Positions 7,459 to 18,047 are shown, counted from the first letter of the stretch. The stretch is DNA of 64,000 bases from Streptomyces actinomycinicus (GCF_016741775.1 NZ_JAERRK010000027.1:61447-125446); one strand, 5' to 3'. Translations and numbers: made by a program. Notes: a model not told the origin generated them from the letters alone.

Positions 7459-8877
7459 ATGTTCGATCCGGTCATAGCGCCCAGCGGTACGCTGCTCGGG
7501 CTGCTCCAGCGCGGCCGTGGTGACGGCACGCTGCACGCGCTCACGGCCCCGCGCGCCGAAGCGCTCGCGGCCCTGAACCACTGTGTGCTGCGCGACCCCC
7601 GCCACGACTGGCAGGTGGAGAACCGCTCCCTGTACTACGCCCGCCTCTACCTCGATCTGAACGGCGAGCTGGACGCCGTCCAGGCGCACCTGTTCGGTCC
7701 CGAGGACGTCCTCGACACCGACGAGTCCCGCACCGGCCTCGCCCTGGCCGTGCTCGGGCACCTCGCCTCGTACGGCAGGCGGGACGCCCTCGAACTGTTG
7801 CGCAGGTACGCCGCCCACGGTTCCAACTGGGCGTGGGCCCTGGACGAGCTGGCCCTGCGGGACGACGACGCGGGGCTGCGCGCCCTCGCCGCCCCCGTCC
7901 TGGCCCGCTTCGGCACCGATCCCGAGGGCGAGGCCGAGCTGGCCGCCGCCGTACGCGACGCCTTCGAGCCACGGCCCTGGCGGCTGTGGGCCGACGATCC
8001 GCGGGAATCGATCGGTACGCGCGTGCGTGCCGCCCAGGAAACCGGCTGTTTCGACCGCTGGCAGCGGCAGATGCGGCCCACCGGCCCGCGCCCCGGCTGG
8101 AGCGTGCGCGCCGTCTTCGAGTGGGCCCAGCAGGGCCTGGAGCGCGGCGCTGCCCTCCACGTGCCCGCCGCCCGGTGCCTGGTGGCCGTGGCCGGCCCCG
8201 AGGACCGGCCCGAGATCCTGCGGGCCGCCAGGGACGGCGACGACGGAGCCCGCTGCACCGCACTGCGCTACCTCGCAGACAGCAACGACCCCGACGCCCT
8301 CGGCCTGATCGAGGCCGCGGTCGTCGACGGTACCGCTGTCGTCGTGGAGGCCGCCGTCGACGCCTTCGAACGGATGCGCAGCGTCGCCGCAGTCGACCGC
8401 GCGCGCGGCTGGGCCCAGCGCCCCGACGCGCTCGGTGCCGCCGCCGGCCGCATGCTCGCCTGCCGCGGCGGCGCACAGGACCGCGACCTGGTCCTCGGTG
8501 CCCTCCGCGAGGCGGTGCGCGGCGAAGGCCCGGACGCACCCACCCTGTGGACCCTCGTCGACGGTGCCGGACGCCTCGGCATCACCTGCGCCGCGCCCGT
8601 CCTGCGCCACGTCTACCGCGAGACGGCCTCCTCCCACCTCCGCGGTCGCGCCGCCCGCGCCCTGACCGCCACCGATCCCTCCTTCGCCACCGGCTTCGCC
8701 GTCGAGTGCCTGTGGGACTGCGAGGAGACCACCCGCGAACTCGCCGCCCGGCACGCCGAGACAGGTGACGCCCGCGTCGTGGAGCGGCTGCGCCGCCTGG
8801 CCGCGGACCCCGCCGAGGAAGCCGAGGTGCAGACGGCGGTGCGCAGCCGGATCGGACCCGACGCGGCCCTCGGCTGA
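7459..8877 (+). CDS. HEAT-repeat-like protein
   Basis: A 472-residue Ala/Leu/Arg-rich all-helical protein. Repeated paired-helix units such as A-A-R-C-L-V-A-V-A-G-P-E-D-R-P-E-I-L and A-L-R-Y-L-A-D-S-N-D-P-D-A-L resemble HEAT/armadillo solenoids. No catalytic motif, signal peptide or membrane helix is visible. I prefer ATG 7459, preceded by GAGG at a normal distance, over GTG 7444 five codons upstream. It is followed by a strong stem-loop and is probably monocistronic. Likely a scaffold; partner unknown. Confidence 0.75.
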   Translation: MFDPVIAPSGTLLGLLQRGRGDGTLHALTAPRAEALAALNHCVLRDPRHDWQVENRSLYYARLYLDLNGELDAVQAHLFGPEDVLDTDESRTGLALAVLGHLASYGRRDALELLRRYAAHGSNWAWALDELALRDDDAGLRALAAPVLARFGTDPEGEAELAAAVRDAFEPRPWRLWADDPRESIGTRVRAAQETGCFDRWQRQMRPTGPRPGWSVRAVFEWAQQGLERGAALHVPAARCLVAVAGPEDRPEILRAARDGDDGARCTALRYLADSNDPDALGLIEAAVVDGTAVVVEAAVDAFERMRSVAAVDRARGWAQRPDALGAAAGRMLACRGGAQDRDLVLGALREAVRGEGPDAPTLWTLVDGAGRLGITCAAPVLRHVYRETASSHLRGRAARALTATDPSFATGFAVECLWDCEETTRELAARHAETGDARVVERLRRLAADPAEEAEVQTAVRSRIGPDAALG

Positions 8878-8953
8878 GCCCCGCCCGGACCGGCCCGTAC
8901 CGCGCCTCCCGCCCGGGCGGACGACCGCCCGCCGGGTGAACACCGGGTGGCCC

Positions 8954-8988
8954 GCAGGTCAGGCGGCCATGACGGCCGTCTGACCTGC
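8954..8988 (+). terminator. Stem-loop terminator after the HEAT-like gene
   Basis: Arms GCAGGTCAGGCGGCC (8954-8968) and GGCCGTCTGACCTGC (8974-8988) pair over 15 positions with one G-U wobble around a 5-base loop. No T-run follows, which is usual for Streptomyces terminators. Confidence 0.7.
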
Positions 8989-9078
8989 TCGGGTGTGCAG
9001 TCCAACGCTCATGGGACGTTCCCCGCCCGGAAAGATCGAAGTCGACGCGGGCACTTCCGGCGCGGCGACAACACCCGT

Positions 9079-10206
9079 ATGCGTGTCGTCATCGTGACCG
9101 AATCCTTTCCCCCCGATGTGAACGGCGTGGCCCACTGCGCGCTTCAGACCGCCCGGCACCTCGTAGATCGCGGTCACCACCCGCTCGTCGTCGCCCCCGC
9201 CCCCGCCCCCGGCAGCGGCCCGGACACGGACGCCCCGTGCCCGGTCGTCCGGATCCCCTCCCTCCCGCTCCCCGGCTATCCCCAGGTCCGGGTCGCCCTG
9301 CCCAGCCGGCGGCTCGCCGCGGCCTTCGTCGCGCACCGCCCCGACGTGGTCCACCTGGCCAGTCCCTTCGTCATCGGCGTCCGCGGCATGGCCGCCGCCG
9401 CCCGGCTCGGCATCCCGGCCGTCGCCGTCTACCAGACCGACCTGGCCGGCTACGCCCGCACCTACATGGGCGCCGGAGAGGCCGCCGCCTGGCGCAGGAT
9501 CCGCTCCGTGCACGCCGCCGCCGACCGCACCCTGGCCCCCTCCAGCGCCGCGCAGTCCGATCTGGAGGCGCACGGCGTACCGCGGGTACGGCTGTGGCCG
9601 CGCGGCGTGGACACCGTACGTTTCCGGCCACAGCACCGGGACGAGGCGCTGCGCCGCGAACTCGCCCCGAACGGGGAGCTGATCGTCGGCTACGTCGGCC
9701 GGCTCGCCCCCGAGAAACACGTCGAACTCCTCGCCGGGGTCTGCGGACTCCCCGGCGTACGGGTGGTGATCGTCGGCGACGGCCCCAGCCGGCCCCAGCT
9801 GACCGAGGCCCTGCCCGGCGCCGTCTTCCTCGGCCGCCGCACCGGGGACGAACTCGCCCGGATCTTCGCCTCACTGGACCTCTTCGCGCACACCGGCCCC
9901 TTCGAGACGTTCTGCCAGACCGTCCAGGAGGCCATGGCCAGCGGTGTCCCCGTCGTCGCGCCCGCCGCCGGCGGCCCCCTCGACCTGGTCGCCCAGGGCC
10001 GCACCGGCCTGCTCGTCCCGCCGCGCGACGCCGACGCCGTGCGCGAGGCGGTCCGCGCGCTGGCCGCAGACCCCGCACGGCGCGCCGCGTTCGGCACCGC
10101 CGCCCGGGCGATGGTCGAGGGCCGGACCTGGGCCGCCGTCGGCGACCAGCTGATCGCCCACTACGACGCGGTACTCGCGGCCCGCACGCCGGCGGTGGCG
10201 GCATGA
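9079..10206 (+). CDS. GT4-family glycosyltransferase (MgtA/PimB-like mannosyltransferase)
   Basis: A 375-residue GT-B fold enzyme. The N-terminus (M-R-V-V-I-V-T-E-S-F-P-P-D-V-N-G-V) is typical of actinobacterial GDP-mannose-dependent alpha-mannosyltransferases of the MgtA/PimB group. The C-terminal domain has G-Y-V-G-R-L-A-P-E-K-H and the E-x7-E motif at E276/E284. Substrate is inferred: probably GDP-mannose transfer to a lipid or polysaccharide acceptor at the membrane face. The ATG at 9079 is the first gene of a three-gene unit; its TGA overlaps the next start (ATGA at 10203). Confidence 0.85.
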   Translation: MRVVIVTESFPPDVNGVAHCALQTARHLVDRGHHPLVVAPAPAPGSGPDTDAPCPVVRIPSLPLPGYPQVRVALPSRRLAAAFVAHRPDVVHLASPFVIGVRGMAAAARLGIPAVAVYQTDLAGYARTYMGAGEAAAWRRIRSVHAAADRTLAPSSAAQSDLEAHGVPRVRLWPRGVDTVRFRPQHRDEALRRELAPNGELIVGYVGRLAPEKHVELLAGVCGLPGVRVVIVGDGPSRPQLTEALPGAVFLGRRTGDELARIFASLDLFAHTGPFETFCQTVQEAMASGVPVVAPAAGGPLDLVAQGRTGLLVPPRDADAVREAVRALAADPARRAAFGTAARAMVEGRTWAAVGDQLIAHYDAVLAARTPAVAA

Positions 10207-11374
10207 CCGGCCCGTCCCTGCGCATAGTCCGCCTCGCCAACTTCGTCGCCCCCGCCTCCGGCGGCCTGCGCACCGCCCTGCGGGAACTCGGCAAGGGCTT
10301 CCGCGCGGCGGGCCACGAGCCGGTCCTGATCATCCCCGGCGACCGGCACACCGACCGCGAGACCGAACAGGGCCGGGTCATCACCCTGCCCGGCCCGCTG
10401 CTGCCCGGCACGGGCGGCTACCGCGTCCTCACCGACAAGCGGCGCGTGGCCGCCCTCCTGGAGGAACTGGCCCCGGACCGCCTGGAGGTCTCCGACCGGA
10501 CCACCCTGCGCTGGACCGGCCGCTGGGCCCGTCGCGCGCGCGTGCCCGCCGTCATGGTCTCCCACGAGACCGCCGACGGCGTGCTGCGCACCTGGGGCCT
10601 GCCCGAGCACCTCGCCCGGCGCGCCGCCGACAGCCTCAACACCCGGACCGCACACGTCTACTCGCGGGTGGTGTGCACCACCGAGTTCGCCGAGCGCGAG
10701 TTCGTCCGCATCGGCGCCCGCAACGTCGTACGCGCCCCCCTCGGCGTCGACCTGACGGAACGCCACCCCGGCCTCCGTGACCCCGGGCTGCGCACGCTCC
10801 ACGCGCGCGGGGACGAGGCGCTCCTCGTGATGGCCTCCCGGCTGTCCGTGGAGAAGCGCCCCGGCACGGCTCTGGACGCCCTGGAGGCGCTGTTGCGGCG
10901 CGGCCGGCGGGCGGTGCTCGTGGTGGCCGGGGACGGGCCGCTGCGGGCCCGGCTGGAGCAGCGCGCCCGGGACCGCGGGCTGCCGGCGGCCTTCCTCGGG
11001 CACGTCGCCGACCGCGCCGCCCTCGGTGCGCTCCAGGCGTCCGCCGACGTCTGCCTCGCGCCCGGGCCCGCCGAGACCTTCGGCCTGGCCGCGCTGGAGG
11101 CCATGGCGTGCGGCACGCCCGTCGTGGCCAGCGCGTCGTCCGCGCTGCCCGAGGTCATCGGGTCCGCCGGAGCCGCCGCGGCCGGCAACGGAGAGGCGTT
11201 CGCGGACGCCGTGGAACTGCTCCTGGAGCGCCGCGAGCCCGAGCGGCGGGACGCGGCACGCGCGCGTGCGGAGTGCTTCGGCTGGGGAGCGGCCGTGGAG
11301 GCCTTCCTCGCGGCCCACGACGCGGAGGTCCTGCGCCCCGCCGGATCCCGTCCCACCGTGCCGGAGGGCGTGGC

Positions 11375-11378
<4 letters not shown>
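10203..11378 (+). CDS. GT4-family glycosyltransferase
   Basis: A 391-residue GT-B fold enzyme with the N-terminal acceptor-domain signature L-A-N-F-V-A-P-A-S-G-G-L and a C-terminal donor domain (A-S-R-L-S-V-E-K-R-P-G-T, then G-P-A-E-T-F-G-L). The E-x7-E pair is E291/E299. It is related to but clearly different from its upstream neighbour, so the two may act in sequence on the same glycolipid or glycan. Start and stop overlap the flanking genes by ATGA at both ends, giving tight coupling. Donor and acceptor cannot be read from sequence. Confidence 0.85.
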
Positions 11379-12664
<1,286 letters not shown>

Positions 12665-12704
12665 GGCCGGGCCGAGTGGACGGCCGGTGGGGCGCCGTCG
12701 GGGC

Positions 12705-13574
12705 TCAGCGGCGCCGCACCGGCACGAAACGGAGCGGGGTGCCCGGCAGTGCCTGCGCGGCGGCCGGCAGATCGGCGGAGCGGACCACCGCGATCACCGG
12801 GTAGCCCCCGGTGGTCGGATGGTCCGCCAGGAAGACCACCGGGCGCCCGTCCGGCGGGACCTGGACCGCGCCGAGGACCATGCCCTCGCTGGGGAGTTCA
12901 CCGGTCCGGGCCCGCTCCAGCGCGGGCCCCTCGGTGCGCAGGCCGATCCGGTTGCTCGCCGCCGAGACCCGGTACGCCCGTGTGCCGAGGTCCCGTACCG
13001 CCTGTGCCGTGAACCAGTCCGCGCGCGGGCCCGGTGTCACCCGGAGCACGAGTTCGGCCGGCGGACGGGGCTGCGGTGTGCCGTCCACGCGCGCGGGAGG
13101 GCCGGCCGGGGCGCCCAGCGGCAGCACCGTGCCGTCCGTGAGGGGGGCCGGGCCCAGTCCGGACAGCAGGTCGGTGGCGCGACTGCCGAGGACGGGCTCC
13201 ACCGCGATGCCGCCGGAGACGGCCACGTAGCTGCGCACACCGGCCGTGGCCGCGCCCACCTCCAGCAGCTCACCGGCGGGAACCACGACCGGGGCGCCCC
13301 ACGCGGCCGGGCGGCCGCCCACCCGTACCGGGCAGGGCGCGCCACCGACCGCGACGGTCACCGCGGACCGGGGACGGACCGCACAGCCGTCGAGGGTGGT
13401 CTCCAGGACGGCCGCGCCCGGTGGATTGCCGACGAGCCGGTTCACCAGCGCGGCCGCGGGCGGGTCCAGCACCCCGGAACGGGGGACGCCCAGATGCGCG
13501 TGCCCCGGCCGCCCGAGGTCCTGCACGGTCGTCAGCGCCCCGGCGCGCACCACGACGAACGCACGGTCGGTCAT
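12705..13574 (-). CDS. pxpC: 5-oxoprolinase subunit PxpC (KipA/biotin-dependent carboxyltransferase-like)
   Basis: A 289-residue protein starting M-T-D-R-A-F-V-V-V-R-A-G-A-L-T-T-V-Q-D with the G-R-x-G-x-x-x-x-G-V-P-x-S-G block that marks KipA/AHS2 proteins. The family forms, with PxpA and PxpB, the ATP-dependent 5-oxoprolinase that opens L-5-oxoproline to L-glutamate. Its ATG overlaps the TGA of pxpB (ATGA at 13571-13574). It is the last gene of a five-gene minus-strand operon. Confidence 0.92.
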   Translation of the reverse strand: MTDRAFVVVRAGALTTVQDLGRPGHAHLGVPRSGVLDPPAAALVNRLVGNPPGAAVLETTLDGCAVRPRSAVTVAVGGAPCPVRVGGRPAAWGAPVVVPAGELLEVGAATAGVRSYVAVSGGIAVEPVLGSRATDLLSGLGPAPLTDGTVLPLGAPAGPPARVDGTPQPRPPAELVLRVTPGPRADWFTAQAVRDLGTRAYRVSAASNRIGLRTEGPALERARTGELPSEGMVLGAVQVPPDGRPVVFLADHPTTGGYPVIAVVRSADLPAAAQALPGTPLRFVPVRRR

Positions 13575-14188
13575 GCGTCCTCCGCCGGTACGAAACGCAC
13601 GCGCGTTCCCGGTGCCAGCAGTGCGGCCGGTACGCGCGCGTGGTCCCACAGGACGGCGTCCGTCGTGCCGATCAGCTGCCAGCCACCCGGTGAGGAGCGC
13701 GGGTACACGCCCGTGTACGGCCCGGCCAGCGCGACCGCCCCGGCCGGGACCGCCGTGCGGGGCGTGGCGCGGCGCGGGACGTGGTAGCGGGCCGGCAGGC
13801 CGGTGAGGTAGCCGAAGCCGGGGGCGAATCCGCAGAAGGCCACGGTGAACTCGGTGCCCGCGTGGATGCGGGCCGCCTCCCGCTCGGTCACCCGCCAGTG
13901 CGCGGCGACTTCCGCGAGGTCCGGGCCGTCGTAGCGCACGGGCAGCTCGATCAGCTCGCGCGCGCGTGCCGGTGTCCCGGGTACGCCGGAGGACGCCAGT
14001 TCGGCCGTCCAGCGGTCCCGGTCGTCGAGCCCGTCGAGCAGGACCGTACGGGCGGCGGGGACGATCTCACGGGCGCGGAGCGTGCCCTCCGCGCGGCGCC
14101 GCAGCAACTCGGCGTGCAGCGCCTGCGCCTCCTCCCCGGAGGCCACCTCGACCAGCAGGGCGTCGTCGCCGACGGGAAGCGTCCTCAC
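13571..14188 (-). CDS. pxpB: 5-oxoprolinase subunit PxpB (KipI/AHS1)
   Basis: A 205-residue protein with the AHS1/KipI hallmark A-F-C-G-F-A-P-G-F-G-Y-L-T-G-L and, near the C-terminus, P-G-G-W-Q-L-I-G-T-T. It is the partner subunit of PxpC. GTG at 14188 overlaps the TGA of pxpA (GTGA), and its own TGA overlaps pxpC, so the three subunits are translationally coupled. The longer open frame upstream is antisense or shadow to pxpA. Confidence 0.92.
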   Translation of the reverse strand: MRTLPVGDDALLVEVASGEEAQALHAELLRRRAEGTLRAREIVPAARTVLLDGLDDRDRWTAELASSGVPGTPARARELIELPVRYDGPDLAEVAAHWRVTEREAARIHAGTEFTVAFCGFAPGFGYLTGLPARYHVPRRATPRTAVPAGAVALAGPYTGVYPRSSPGGWQLIGTTDAVLWDHARVPAALLAPGTRVRFVPAEDA

Positions 14189-14943
14189 GCGAAGGCCTCC
14201 ACCCGTACGTCCGCCGCCAGCAGCCGTTCGCGTACCCGGCGGGCCAGGTCCACCGCGCCGGGCGTGTCGCCGTGCAGGCACAGCGACCGGGCGCGCACCA
14301 GGATTTGCGCGCCGGAGTGCGCCGTGACCGCTCCGGAGCGGGCGAGACTCACCGAGCGTTCCACCACGGTGTCCGGGTCGGTCACCACCGCGCCTTCCCG
14401 GCCGCGCGGCACCAGCGTGCCGTCGTCGGTGTACGCCCGGTCCGCGAAGGCCTCCGTGACGGCCGGCAGGCCCGCCTCCGCGGCCAGCTCCAGCAGTCGC
14501 GAACCGGGCAGGCCCAGCAACGGCAGCGAGGCGTCCGCCAGGCACACGCCCTCGATGACCGCGCGCGCCTGCTCCTCGTCGTGCACGACCTGGTTGTACA
14601 GCGCGCCGTGCGGCTTGACGTACGCCACGCGCGCGCCCGCCGCCCGCGCGAACACCTCCAGGGCGCCGATCTGGTAGGCCACTTCGGCCGCCAGTTCGGC
14701 GGGCGGCACGTCCATCGCGCGCCGCCCGAACCCGGCGAGGTCCCGGTAGGAGACCTGCGCGCCGATCGTCACCCCGCGCGCGGCCGCCAGTTCGCACACC
14801 CGGCGCATGGTGGCCGCGTCCCCGGCGTGGAAGCCGCAGGCCACGTTGGCGCTGGTGACGACGGACAGCAACTGCTCGTCCTCGGTCAGCCGCCAGCGGC
14901 CGAAGCCCTCGCCGAGGTCGGCGTTGAGATCGATCGCGGTCAT
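14185..14943 (-). CDS. pxpA: 5-oxoprolinase subunit PxpA (LamB/YcsF family)
   Basis: A 252-residue LamB/YcsF protein. It begins M-T-A-I-D-L-N-A-D-L-G-E-G-F-G, contains A-N-V-A-C-G-F-H-A-G-D and the K-P-H-G-A-L-Y-N block, and ends with L-C-L-H-G-D-T-P-G-A. These are the conserved metal/substrate-site segments of the PxpA subunit. Length matches the family (about 250). It starts 59 bases after the DUF1445 gene in the same operon. Confidence 0.93.
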   Translation of the reverse strand: MTAIDLNADLGEGFGRWRLTEDEQLLSVVTSANVACGFHAGDAATMRRVCELAAARGVTIGAQVSYRDLAGFGRRAMDVPPAELAAEVAYQIGALEVFARAAGARVAYVKPHGALYNQVVHDEEQARAVIEGVCLADASLPLLGLPGSRLLELAAEAGLPAVTEAFADRAYTDDGTLVPRGREGAVVTDPDTVVERSVSLARSGAVTAHSGAQILVRARSLCLHGDTPGAVDLARRVRERLLAADVRVEAFA

Positions 14944-15002
14944 GGTGTTCTCGTTCTCCGTTCCGTGTCCCCGGTTCTCGCGGGGACCGTCGGCCGGCGG
15001 TC

Positions 15003-15842
15003 TCAGTCGATGCCGACCAGCCGGTACTGCTCGTCGCGGGCGTCGGTCAGGAACATCTGGCCCGGCGCGTGGGTGATCGCGAACGGCGGCCGGGACGCCA
15101 TCACGGCCGCCTGCGGGGTCACTCCGCAGGCCCAGAACACGGGGATGTCCCCGTCGTCCGCGGCCACCGGGTCGCCGAAGTCCGGCCGGGCGAGGTCCTC
15201 GATGCCGAGGGCCGTGGGGTCCCCGCAGTGCACCGGACCGCCGTGCACGGCAGGCAGCAGGCTGCTCTCGCGGATCGCGGCACCCAGACGCTCGGGCGGC
15301 ACCGGACGCATGGACACCACCATGGGCCCGCGCAGCCGGCCCGCCGCACGGCAGTCCCGGCCGGTGACGTACATCGGCACGTTGCGGCCCTGCTCGACGT
15401 GGCGGATCGGCACGCCCGCGCGGGCCAGCGCCCACTCGAACGTGAAGCTGCACCCGAGCAGGAACGACACCAGGTCGTCCCGCCAGTACGCGCGCGCGTC
15501 CGTGGGCTCGTCCACCAGCTCGCCGTCCTGCCACACCCGGTAGCGCGGCAGGTCGGTGCGCAGATCGGCGCCCTCGGCGAGAACGGTCGCCGGGGAGCCG
15601 GCGTCCGTGACGTCGAGCACGGGACACGGCTTGGGATTGCGCTGGCAGAACAGCAGCATGTCGTAGGCCCAGTCGGCGGGCACCGCGATCAGATTGGCCT
15701 GCGTGTGGCCCGCCGCGACCCCGGCCGTGGGGCCGGTCAGGCCTTCGCGGAAGCGGGCCCGTGCGGTTTGCGGGCTCCACGCGTGCGCGTGCTCGTCGGC
15801 CGCGGTGACGGGACGGTCCCGGGTGCGGTTCACCTGCGTCAC
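15003..15842 (-). CDS. DUF1445 family putative hydro-lyase (D-glutamate cyclase-like)
   Basis: A 279-residue protein with the DUF1445/YcsI signature: H-T-Q-A-N-L-I-A-V-P near residue 40, a central S-F-L-L-G-C-S-F-T-F-E block, and F-W-A-C-G-V-T-P-Q near the C-terminus. The mammalian homologue domain converts D-glutamate to 5-oxo-D-proline. Placement inside a 5-oxoproline operon supports a role in 5-oxoproline/glutamate interconversion, but the direction and stereochemistry are inferred. GTG at 15842 overlaps the TGA of the transporter (GTGA). Confidence 0.85.
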   Translation of the reverse strand: MTQVNRTRDRPVTAADEHAHAWSPQTARARFREGLTGPTAGVAAGHTQANLIAVPADWAYDMLLFCQRNPKPCPVLDVTDAGSPATVLAEGADLRTDLPRYRVWQDGELVDEPTDARAYWRDDLVSFLLGCSFTFEWALARAGVPIRHVEQGRNVPMYVTGRDCRAAGRLRGPMVVSMRPVPPERLGAAIRESSLLPAVHGGPVHCGDPTALGIEDLARPDFGDPVAADDGDIPVFWACGVTPQAAVMASRPPFAITHAPGQMFLTDARDEQYRLVGID

Positions 15843-17158
15843 GCCAGCTCCTTCCCGCGGGTCTCCGGCAGCCCCAGCAGGGCCAGCGCCGCGAGGCCGT
15901 AGCCGACCGCGCCGAAGACCAGCGCGCCGCCCACGCCCCAGCTGCCGGCGAGGAAGCCCACCAGGGTCGGGAACACCGCGCCCACCGCGCGGCCCGTGTT
16001 GTACGTGAAGCCCTGCCCGGTGCCGCGCACCGCCGTCGGGTACAGCTCGCTCAGGTAGGAGCCGAAGCCGCTGAAGATGGCCGACATGCAGAAGCCGAGC
16101 GGGAATCCGAGCACCAGCAGCAGGGTGTCGGCGCCGTGCGGGATGTTCGCGTAGGCCAGGATGCACAGCGCCGACAGCAGCGCGAACAGCCAGATGTTCT
16201 TCCGCCGGCCGATCAGGTCCGTGAGGTGGCCGCCGGTCAGGTAGCCGAGGAACGCGCCGGAGATCAGGAAGGTCAGGTAGCCGCCGGTGCCGACGACCGA
16301 CAGGCCGCGCTCGGTCTTCAGGTACGTCGGCACCCAGGTCGCCAGCGTGTAGTAGCCGCCCTGCACACCGGTCGACAGCAGGCTCGCGAAGACCGTGGTG
16401 CGCAGCAGGCCCGGGCGGCCCTCCCGGCCCGGCCGGAAGATCGCCGCGAACGAGCCGCGGCCCGGGTCCTGTTCGCGGGCCGCCGCCGCCCGGGGGGCGT
16501 CGTGCACCCGGCGGCGCAGCCACACCACCAGCAGCGCGGGCAGGGCACCCGTCCAGAACATCACCCGCCACGCCATGTCGTCGCCGACGAAGGAGAAGAC
16601 CAGCGTGTAGACGACGGCCGCCAGCGCCCAGCCGACCGCCCAGGAACTCTGGATCGCACCGAGCGTACGGCCCCGGTGGCGTGCGCTCGCGTACTCGGCG
16701 ACCAGGATCGCCCCGACCGCCCACTCGCCGCCGAAGCCGAGGCCCTGCAGGGCGCGGAAGACCAGCAGCGTCTCGTAGGTGGGCGCGAAGCCGCAGGCGA
16801 CGGTGAAGACCGCGTACGTGAGCACGGTGATCATCAGGGCCCTGACCCGGCCCACGCGGTCCGCGATCACGCCCGCCGCGGCGCCGCCGACCGCCGAGAC
16901 CACCAGCGTGACCGTCGTGAACAGGCCGGTCTGACCGCTGCTCAGGCCGAAGTACGCGGAGAGCGCCACCATGCTCAGCGGCAGAGTGAAGTAGTCGTAC
17001 GAATCCAGGGCATATCCACCGAAAGCACCGGCGAAGGCGCGACGGCCGCGCGGGCCGAGGGCGTGCAGCCAGCCGAACGCACCGTCCTCGGCGGGGCGTT
17101 CACCCGCGCCCGGCGGGGAGCCGGGGTCGAGGGCTCGGGGCGGAGGGGTTGTGCTCAT
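15839..17158 (-). CDS. MFS transporter, metabolite:H+ symporter type
   Basis: A 439-residue, 12-helix MFS protein. D-S-Y-D-Y-F-T-L-P-L in helix 1, A-D-R-V-G-R-V-R in loop 2-3, and G-G-E-W-A-V-G in helix 4-5 are typical of the aromatic-acid/sialate/metabolite:H+ symporter group. As first gene of the pxp operon it is the probable uptake system for 5-oxoproline or a precursor (inference from position). The ATG at 17158 has GCGAGG upstream and leaves a 126-base divergent control region shared with the GntR regulator. Confidence 0.85.
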   Translation of the reverse strand: MSTTPPPRALDPGSPPGAGERPAEDGAFGWLHALGPRGRRAFAGAFGGYALDSYDYFTLPLSMVALSAYFGLSSGQTGLFTTVTLVVSAVGGAAAGVIADRVGRVRALMITVLTYAVFTVACGFAPTYETLLVFRALQGLGFGGEWAVGAILVAEYASARHRGRTLGAIQSSWAVGWALAAVVYTLVFSFVGDDMAWRVMFWTGALPALLVVWLRRRVHDAPRAAAAREQDPGRGSFAAIFRPGREGRPGLLRTTVFASLLSTGVQGGYYTLATWVPTYLKTERGLSVVGTGGYLTFLISGAFLGYLTGGHLTDLIGRRKNIWLFALLSALCILAYANIPHGADTLLLVLGFPLGFCMSAIFSGFGSYLSELYPTAVRGTGQGFTYNTGRAVGAVFPTLVGFLAGSWGVGGALVFGAVGYGLAALALLGLPETRGKELA

Positions 17159-17217
17159 GGGCACCTCGCAGAGGGGGACGGAGGGTGCTGGGAAGTGAGC
17201 CGTGCGGAGCACCGTAG

Positions 17218-17236
17218 AGGATCGTTGAACGATCCT
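17218..17236. promoter_or_regulatory. 19-bp palindromic operator for the GntR regulator
   Basis: AGGATCGTTGAACGATCCT is a perfect inverted repeat with 9-base arms around a single G, placed in the divergent promoter region between the pxp-operon transporter and the GntR gene. FadR-type GntR dimers bind dyads of this size. Binding by this regulator is inferred from position. Confidence 0.65.
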
Positions 17237-17284
17237 TCAATACCTATGTTGTTTCGTCCTGGTGTCTGCGATTGAATTCCGGGC

Positions 17285-17986
17285 ATGGCAGAGCAGCTGA
17301 CGGGACTGGCCGACGACCGTGCCCTCCTGGGGCGCACCAGCACGGCGGAGCGGGTTTCGGACATCCTCAGAAGCCGCATCGCCGACGGCTACTTCCCGCC
17401 CGGCACCCGGCTGTCCGAGGACAGCATCGGCGGGGCGCTCGGGGTCTCCCGCAACACCCTGCGCGAGGCGTTCCGGCTGCTCACGCACGAGCGCCTGCTG
17501 GTCCACGAGCTGAACCGGGGCGTGTTCGTCCGGGTCCTGACCGTCGAGGACGTGGAGGACATCTACCGCACGCGCTCCCTCGTCGAGTGCGCGGTCGTGC
17601 GCGGCCTGGGCGAGCCGCCGTACCCCCTCCAGGGACTGGCCGCCGCGGTCGCCGAGGGGGAGCGGGCGACCCTCGACAATGACTGGAAAGCGCTGGGCAC
17701 GGCCAACATCCACTTCCACCGGGAACTGGTCGCCCTGGCCGGCAGCGAGCGTACCGACGAGCTGATGCGCAGCGTCTTCGCCGAGCTGCGGCTCGCCTTC
17801 CACGTCGTGGACGACCCGCGCCGCCTGCACGAGCCGTACCTCGCCCGCAACCGGCAGCTGCTGCGCACGCTGGAGTCCGGCGACCGGCGCGCGGCGGAAG
17901 AACTGCTGGCGACCTACCTCGCGGACTCGCTGGAGCGGGTGGTCGAGGTGTACCGGCGCCGGGTGTGCGAGGACGGCGGCCCGTAG
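17285..17986 (+). CDS. GntR-family (FadR/FCD type) transcriptional regulator
   Basis: A 233-residue regulator. The winged helix spans about residues 18-85 (I-L-R-S-R-I-A-D-G-Y-F-P-P-G-T-R-L, then G-V-S-R-N-T-L-R-E-A-F-R-L-L), followed by an all-helical FCD effector domain with metal-site histidines (N-I-H-F-H-R-E-L, A-F-H-V-V-D-D). Divergent from the pxp operon with a perfect palindrome between them, it most likely controls 5-oxoproline uptake and hydrolysis. A short stem-loop follows its TAG, separating it from the SMC operon. Confidence 0.9.
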   Translation: MAEQLTGLADDRALLGRTSTAERVSDILRSRIADGYFPPGTRLSEDSIGGALGVSRNTLREAFRLLTHERLLVHELNRGVFVRVLTVEDVEDIYRTRSLVECAVVRGLGEPPYPLQGLAAAVAEGERATLDNDWKALGTANIHFHRELVALAGSERTDELMRSVFAELRLAFHVVDDPRRLHEPYLARNRQLLRTLESGDRRAAEELLATYLADSLERVVEVYRRRVCEDGGP

Positions 17987-17991
17987 GCGAA

Positions 17992-18006
17992 AGCGGCGGA
18001 GCCGCT
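17992..18006 (+). terminator. Short stem-loop terminator after the GntR gene
   Basis: AGCGGC-GGA-GCCGCT folds into a 6-bp perfect stem with a 3-base loop, followed by CGTTT. It separates the regulator from the SMC operon, which has its own promoter-like sequence. Confidence 0.55.
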
Positions 18007-18009
18007 CGT

Positions 18010-18047
18010 TTGGGTCGATGTCAGACCGAGGACCTAGTCTGTGCACC
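18010..18047 (+). promoter_or_regulatory. Leaderless promoter candidate of the SMC operon
   Basis: TTGGGT (18010-18015) and TAGTCT (18035-18040) are 19 bases apart. The GTG start at 18048 lies seven bases after the -10, where transcription would begin, and there is no Shine-Dalgarno sequence. This pattern fits leaderless mRNA, which is common in Streptomyces. Confidence 0.45.
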
